Positions 6,518-8,800 of a stretch of 8,800 nt of DNA are shown here, piece after piece. Below the pieces are notes generated by a model. The model had not been told where the DNA came from. It was given only the letters and a program-made list of their open reading frames with translations, and did not search any database. The stretch covers positions 1-8,800 of the forward strand of contig JAGQRL010000048.1 of NCBI GenBank assembly GCA_020425485.1, written 5' to 3'. Source of the DNA: Rhodospirillaceae bacterium. GTDB lineage: Bacteria > Pseudomonadota > Alphaproteobacteria > DSM-16000 > Inquilinaceae. How positions within the stretch are numbered: position 1 is the first letter of the stretch; each line of letters begins with the position of its first letter. The position numbers were made by a program, and so were the translations under genes.

Positions 6518-8590
6518 ATGAGGCGACCCACACTGGCCGGACGGTTGGCAGCGGGCACGCTGGCCTGGCTGGCGGCGGCCACGGCGGCAGCCGCCCAGGA
6601 CGAAGTCGTCATCCGCACCGTCGGCCTGCGGGACAACAGCTTCCTTGAGCAATGCATGGTGGAGTTCGACATCCGGGTAAAGGGCCTGGACGACGTTTCC
6701 CGCGTGCTCATCGGCCACCGCTTCGAGCTGGCCGGCGCCGGCGAGCCGGCGGACGTGGCGTGCACCGCCTGGGAAACCCGCGAGGGCATGGCCGGCACCG
6801 AAACCATCTGCCCCCACCAGGTTGCCTTCACCTGCAACGATGTGGAACGCGCGGTGGTGGACGACGTGCTGTGCGAGCCGGGCAGCGGTGTGGCCTGGAA
6901 CTGCAGCCTGCTCACCCGCATGCTGCCGGCGCGCGGCGCGGTGGCGCAGCGCGTCCAGGTGGCCCTGCCCGACTACGACGCCCTGCTCGACCGCTGCACC
7001 AGCGATGGCGGCATCGCCGCGGCGGATCGCGCGGCAGCCTGCCAGGGCGTCATCCTGGCCTCGACCGATCCCGGCATCCTGGCCGAGCTGCACTTCCGCC
7101 GCGGCACGGCCCTCGATTCGCTGGGCTACATGGACCAGGCGCTCGATGAGCTGAACCAGGCGCTGCTCTATGACCCCGCACTCGGCCTCGCGCTGCAATT
7201 GCGGGTTCAGCTCCTGATACAACGGGGGCAGTATGACCAGGCCATCGACGATGTGGAGGCGGCCGCCGTGGATCCGGCGCTCGCCGGCGCCCTCTGGCGC
7301 TCCATCGGCGAGGCGCTGGCCAATGCCGGCCAGATCGAGCGCGCGCTTGCGGTGATCCGCCGGGCCGTCGAGGCCGCACCGGAGGATGCCGAAGCTTACG
7401 ATTTGCTGGGGCGGGTTTTGGAATTCTCCGGCGATGCCGACGGCGCCATCGATGCCTATCGCCAGACCCTGGCGCTGGATCCCCAGCGGCTGCACATCAG
7501 CGAGCGCCTGGGCGATCTGCTGAGCGAAGCCGGCGACGACGAAGACGCACTCGCCGCCTACACCGTGGCCCTGGACGGTTACCGGGCGACTGGTGCTGAA
7601 CCGGCGGCGATCGGTGCCGTCCTGGTATCCCGCGGGCGGGCCTATGAGGTGCTGGGCGATGCCGAGGCGGCGCGGGCGGATTTCGACGCGGCACTCGATC
7701 TGCCGCTGACGGACGAGCACGCCTATGTCGCCCATTTCTACCGCGGCCGCGCCGCCTTCAACGATGGCGACGACGAAGCGGCCCTGGCCGATTTCACCTG
7801 GACGGTGGAGGCGGAACCCACCGACTGGTCGGCCTGGTACTACCGCGGGCGCATCAACGACGCGCTGGGCAACCACGAGATCGCCGTCGCCGACCTCAGC
7901 GCGGCCATCGACCTCAACGACCAGTTCGCCTGGTCCTACTACTACCGGGCCTTCGCCCTGTCGCTAAGTGCGGAGGACGACCGCGCGCTCGGCGACTACG
8001 ACCGCGCCATCGCACTGGGGATAGACAGCCCCTACGCCTATACCGGCCGCGCCTTTTCCTTGGCCCAGCTCGGCCGCAGCGAGGACGCGCTGGCCGACTA
8101 CGACATCGCCCTGCAAATGGACCCGGAGCTGGCCTTCGTCTACAGCGAGCGCGGCGATCTCTACCTGGCGCTGGACCAGGTGGAGCCGGCTTTGGCCGAT
8201 CTGCGGCACGCCCTGGACCTGGCCCCCTCCCAGCAGACCGGCAATCACCTGGCCTGGGAACTCTACCTGCTCGGCCGCTACGACGAGGCGCTGGAGGTGG
8301 TGGAGCAGGCGCTGGCGATGGAGGAGCCGGACCAACCGGAAGCCGTGGACACCCATGCCCATGTGCTGGCGGCCCTGGGCCATGCGGAGGCCGCCATGGC
8401 CGCCTATGAGCGCGCCATGCGCCTGGGTGGCGAGGAATGGGTGGCGCTCTACCAGGAAACCCTGCGCGACCGCGGCTATGGCGACATCGAGCCGACGGGC
8501 GAGCTGGATCCGCCGACGCGGGCGGCCCTGCGCCGCTGCGTGGTGGACGCCTGCCCGCTGATGGAAGATGTGCCGCCGCCGGTGGAGTAG
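6518..8590 (+). CDS. Exported cysteine-rich TPR-repeat protein (690 aa)
   Basis: A Sec-type signal peptide is clear: MRRP start, Leu/Ala-rich core, ATAAAA then Q27, with likely cleavage near residue 26. The protein should be periplasmic or secreted. Residues about 28-185 form a domain I do not recognise, with eight cysteines (46, 82, 98, 106, 119, 129, 160, 175) that could make disulfides after export. Residues about 187-641 hold about 13 tandem TPR units of 34-38 residues with the usual G-Y-A-A-P spacing (for example DQALDELNQALLYDP and EDALADYDIALQMDP). There is no cysteine in the repeats. Residues about 642-690 (YQETLRDRGYGDIEPTGELD, then TRAALRRC) resemble a peptidoglycan-binding-1 type repeat, and include C674 and C679. 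TPR arrays are protein-interaction scaffolds; the partner is unknown. The gene lies 30 bases after the pseudo-helicase gene on the same strand, so it is probably cotranscribed with it. Confidence 0.9.
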   Translation: MRRPTLAGRLAAGTLAWLAAATAAAAQDEVVIRTVGLRDNSFLEQCMVEFDIRVKGLDDVSRVLIGHRFELAGAGEPADVACTAWETREGMAGTETICPHQVAFTCNDVERAVVDDVLCEPGSGVAWNCSLLTRMLPARGAVAQRVQVALPDYDALLDRCTSDGGIAAADRAAACQGVILASTDPGILAELHFRRGTALDSLGYMDQALDELNQALLYDPALGLALQLRVQLLIQRGQYDQAIDDVEAAAVDPALAGALWRSIGEALANAGQIERALAVIRRAVEAAPEDAEAYDLLGRVLEFSGDADGAIDAYRQTLALDPQRLHISERLGDLLSEAGDDEDALAAYTVALDGYRATGAEPAAIGAVLVSRGRAYEVLGDAEAARADFDAALDLPLTDEHAYVAHFYRGRAAFNDGDDEAALADFTWTVEAEPTDWSAWYYRGRINDALGNHEIAVADLSAAIDLNDQFAWSYYYRAFALSLSAEDDRALGDYDRAIALGIDSPYAYTGRAFSLAQLGRSEDALADYDIALQMDPELAFVYSERGDLYLALDQVEPALADLRHALDLAPSQQTGNHLAWELYLLGRYDEALEVVEQALAMEEPDQPEAVDTHAHVLAALGHAEAAMAAYERAMRLGGEEWVALYQETLRDRGYGDIEPTGELDPPTRAALRRCVVDACPLMEDVPPPVE

Positions 8591-8642
8591 GAGTAGGCCG
8601 GCCGGCCCCCCTGCCCCTACCCTCCAGCCGGGCGACAGCGCC
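8591..8642. other. Spacer between convergent genes, with GGCC palindrome
   Basis: These 52 bases separate the convergent TPR and glutaryl-CoA dehydrogenase genes. They contain the perfect 12-bp palindrome GGCCGGCCGGCC at 8596-8607, and GTAGG at 8593-8597 can pair with CCTAC at 8616-8620. There is no T-run on either strand, so an intrinsic terminator is not supported. A GC-rich structure aiding Rho-type or bidirectional termination is possible but unproven. Confidence 0.3.
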
Positions 8643-8800
8643 CTACGAAAACGCCTGAATGCCCGTCTGCGCGCGCCCCAGGATGAGGGCGTGGATATCG
8701 TGGGTGCCTTCGTAGGTGTTCACGGTTTCCAGGTTGGCGGCGTGGCGCAGCACGTGGAATTCCTCGTGGATGCCGTTGCCGCCGTGCATGTCCCGCGCCA
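8643..8800 (-). CDS. gcdH: Glutaryl-CoA dehydrogenase, C-terminal 52 residues (partial)
   Basis: Translated from the right edge on the minus strand, the frame reads ARDMHGGNGIHEEFHVLRH, then NLETVNTYEGTHDIHALILG, and ends TGIQAFS before a TAG at 8645-8643. This matches the C-terminal end of glutaryl-CoA dehydrogenase, an FAD-dependent acyl-CoA dehydrogenase that oxidises and decarboxylates glutaryl-CoA to crotonyl-CoA in lysine, tryptophan and aromatic degradation. The glutamate of YEGT is the family's catalytic base and is present. The THDIHALILGRAxTGIQAF stretch is more specific to glutaryl-CoA dehydrogenase than to other family members, though a close paralogue cannot be excluded from 52 residues. 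About 340 N-terminal residues and the start lie beyond the window. Confidence 0.93.
   Translation of the reverse strand, partial: ARDMHGGNGIHEEFHVLRHAANLETVNTYEGTHDIHALILGRAQTGIQAFS

Noticed and set aside
4196..7876. A 1226-codon open frame on the minus strand across the pseudo-helicase and TPR genes
   Set aside because: It is antisense to two well-supported genes, its product is a His/Gln/Arg/Gly/Ala-rich mixture without domain structure, and long stop-free antisense frames are expected when third positions are nearly all G or C.
7076..8440. DNA tandem repeat
   Set aside because: The periodicity is at the protein level (TPR units of 34-38 residues). The nucleotide copies have diverged too far to be called a DNA repeat.
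8596..8607. Intrinsic terminator at the GGCC palindrome after the TPR gene
   Set aside because: No T-tract follows on either strand, and the sequence is a simple GC repeat that could arise by chance.

Overview
The window is high-GC bacterial DNA with dense genes and strong G/C bias at third codon positions. The order hflX, inositol monophosphatase family gene, mazG, with a glutaryl-CoA dehydrogenase gene further along, suggests an alphaproteobacterium, probably Rhodospirillales-like. This taxonomic call rests on remembered gene order and protein flavour, not on a search.

Left part (1-2773): a conserved housekeeping block. The 3' end of hflX (ribosome-associated GTPase) is followed on the same strand by an inositol monophosphatase family gene. 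mazG (nucleoside triphosphate pyrophosphohydrolase) lies on the opposite strand, and its stop is one base from the monophosphatase stop.

Middle (2774-3487): a small unrecognised gene on the minus strand (108 aa, strong Shine-Dalgarno) flanked by two AT-richer intergenic stretches. The right-hand one is a divergent spacer holding a perfect 14-bp AT-only palindrome and a hairpin just before the next gene.

Right part (3488-8590): an apparent two-gene plus-strand unit. The first gene encodes a 999-aa protein with the layout of an SF1 (UPF1/Dna2-like) helicase, but the diagnostic ATPase residues are replaced in motif after motif, so it looks like a pseudo-helicase. Thirty bases later comes a 690-aa exported protein: signal peptide, cysteine-rich N-terminal region, about 13 TPR repeats, and a C-terminal segment resembling a peptidoglycan-binding repeat. 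This pair is the most novel part of the window. No function can be assigned from sequence alone.

Right edge (8643-8800): the C-terminal 52 residues of a minus-strand glutaryl-CoA dehydrogenase, with the YEGT catalytic glutamate motif, running off the window. I saw no rRNA, tRNA, CRISPR array, insertion sequence or phage gene.
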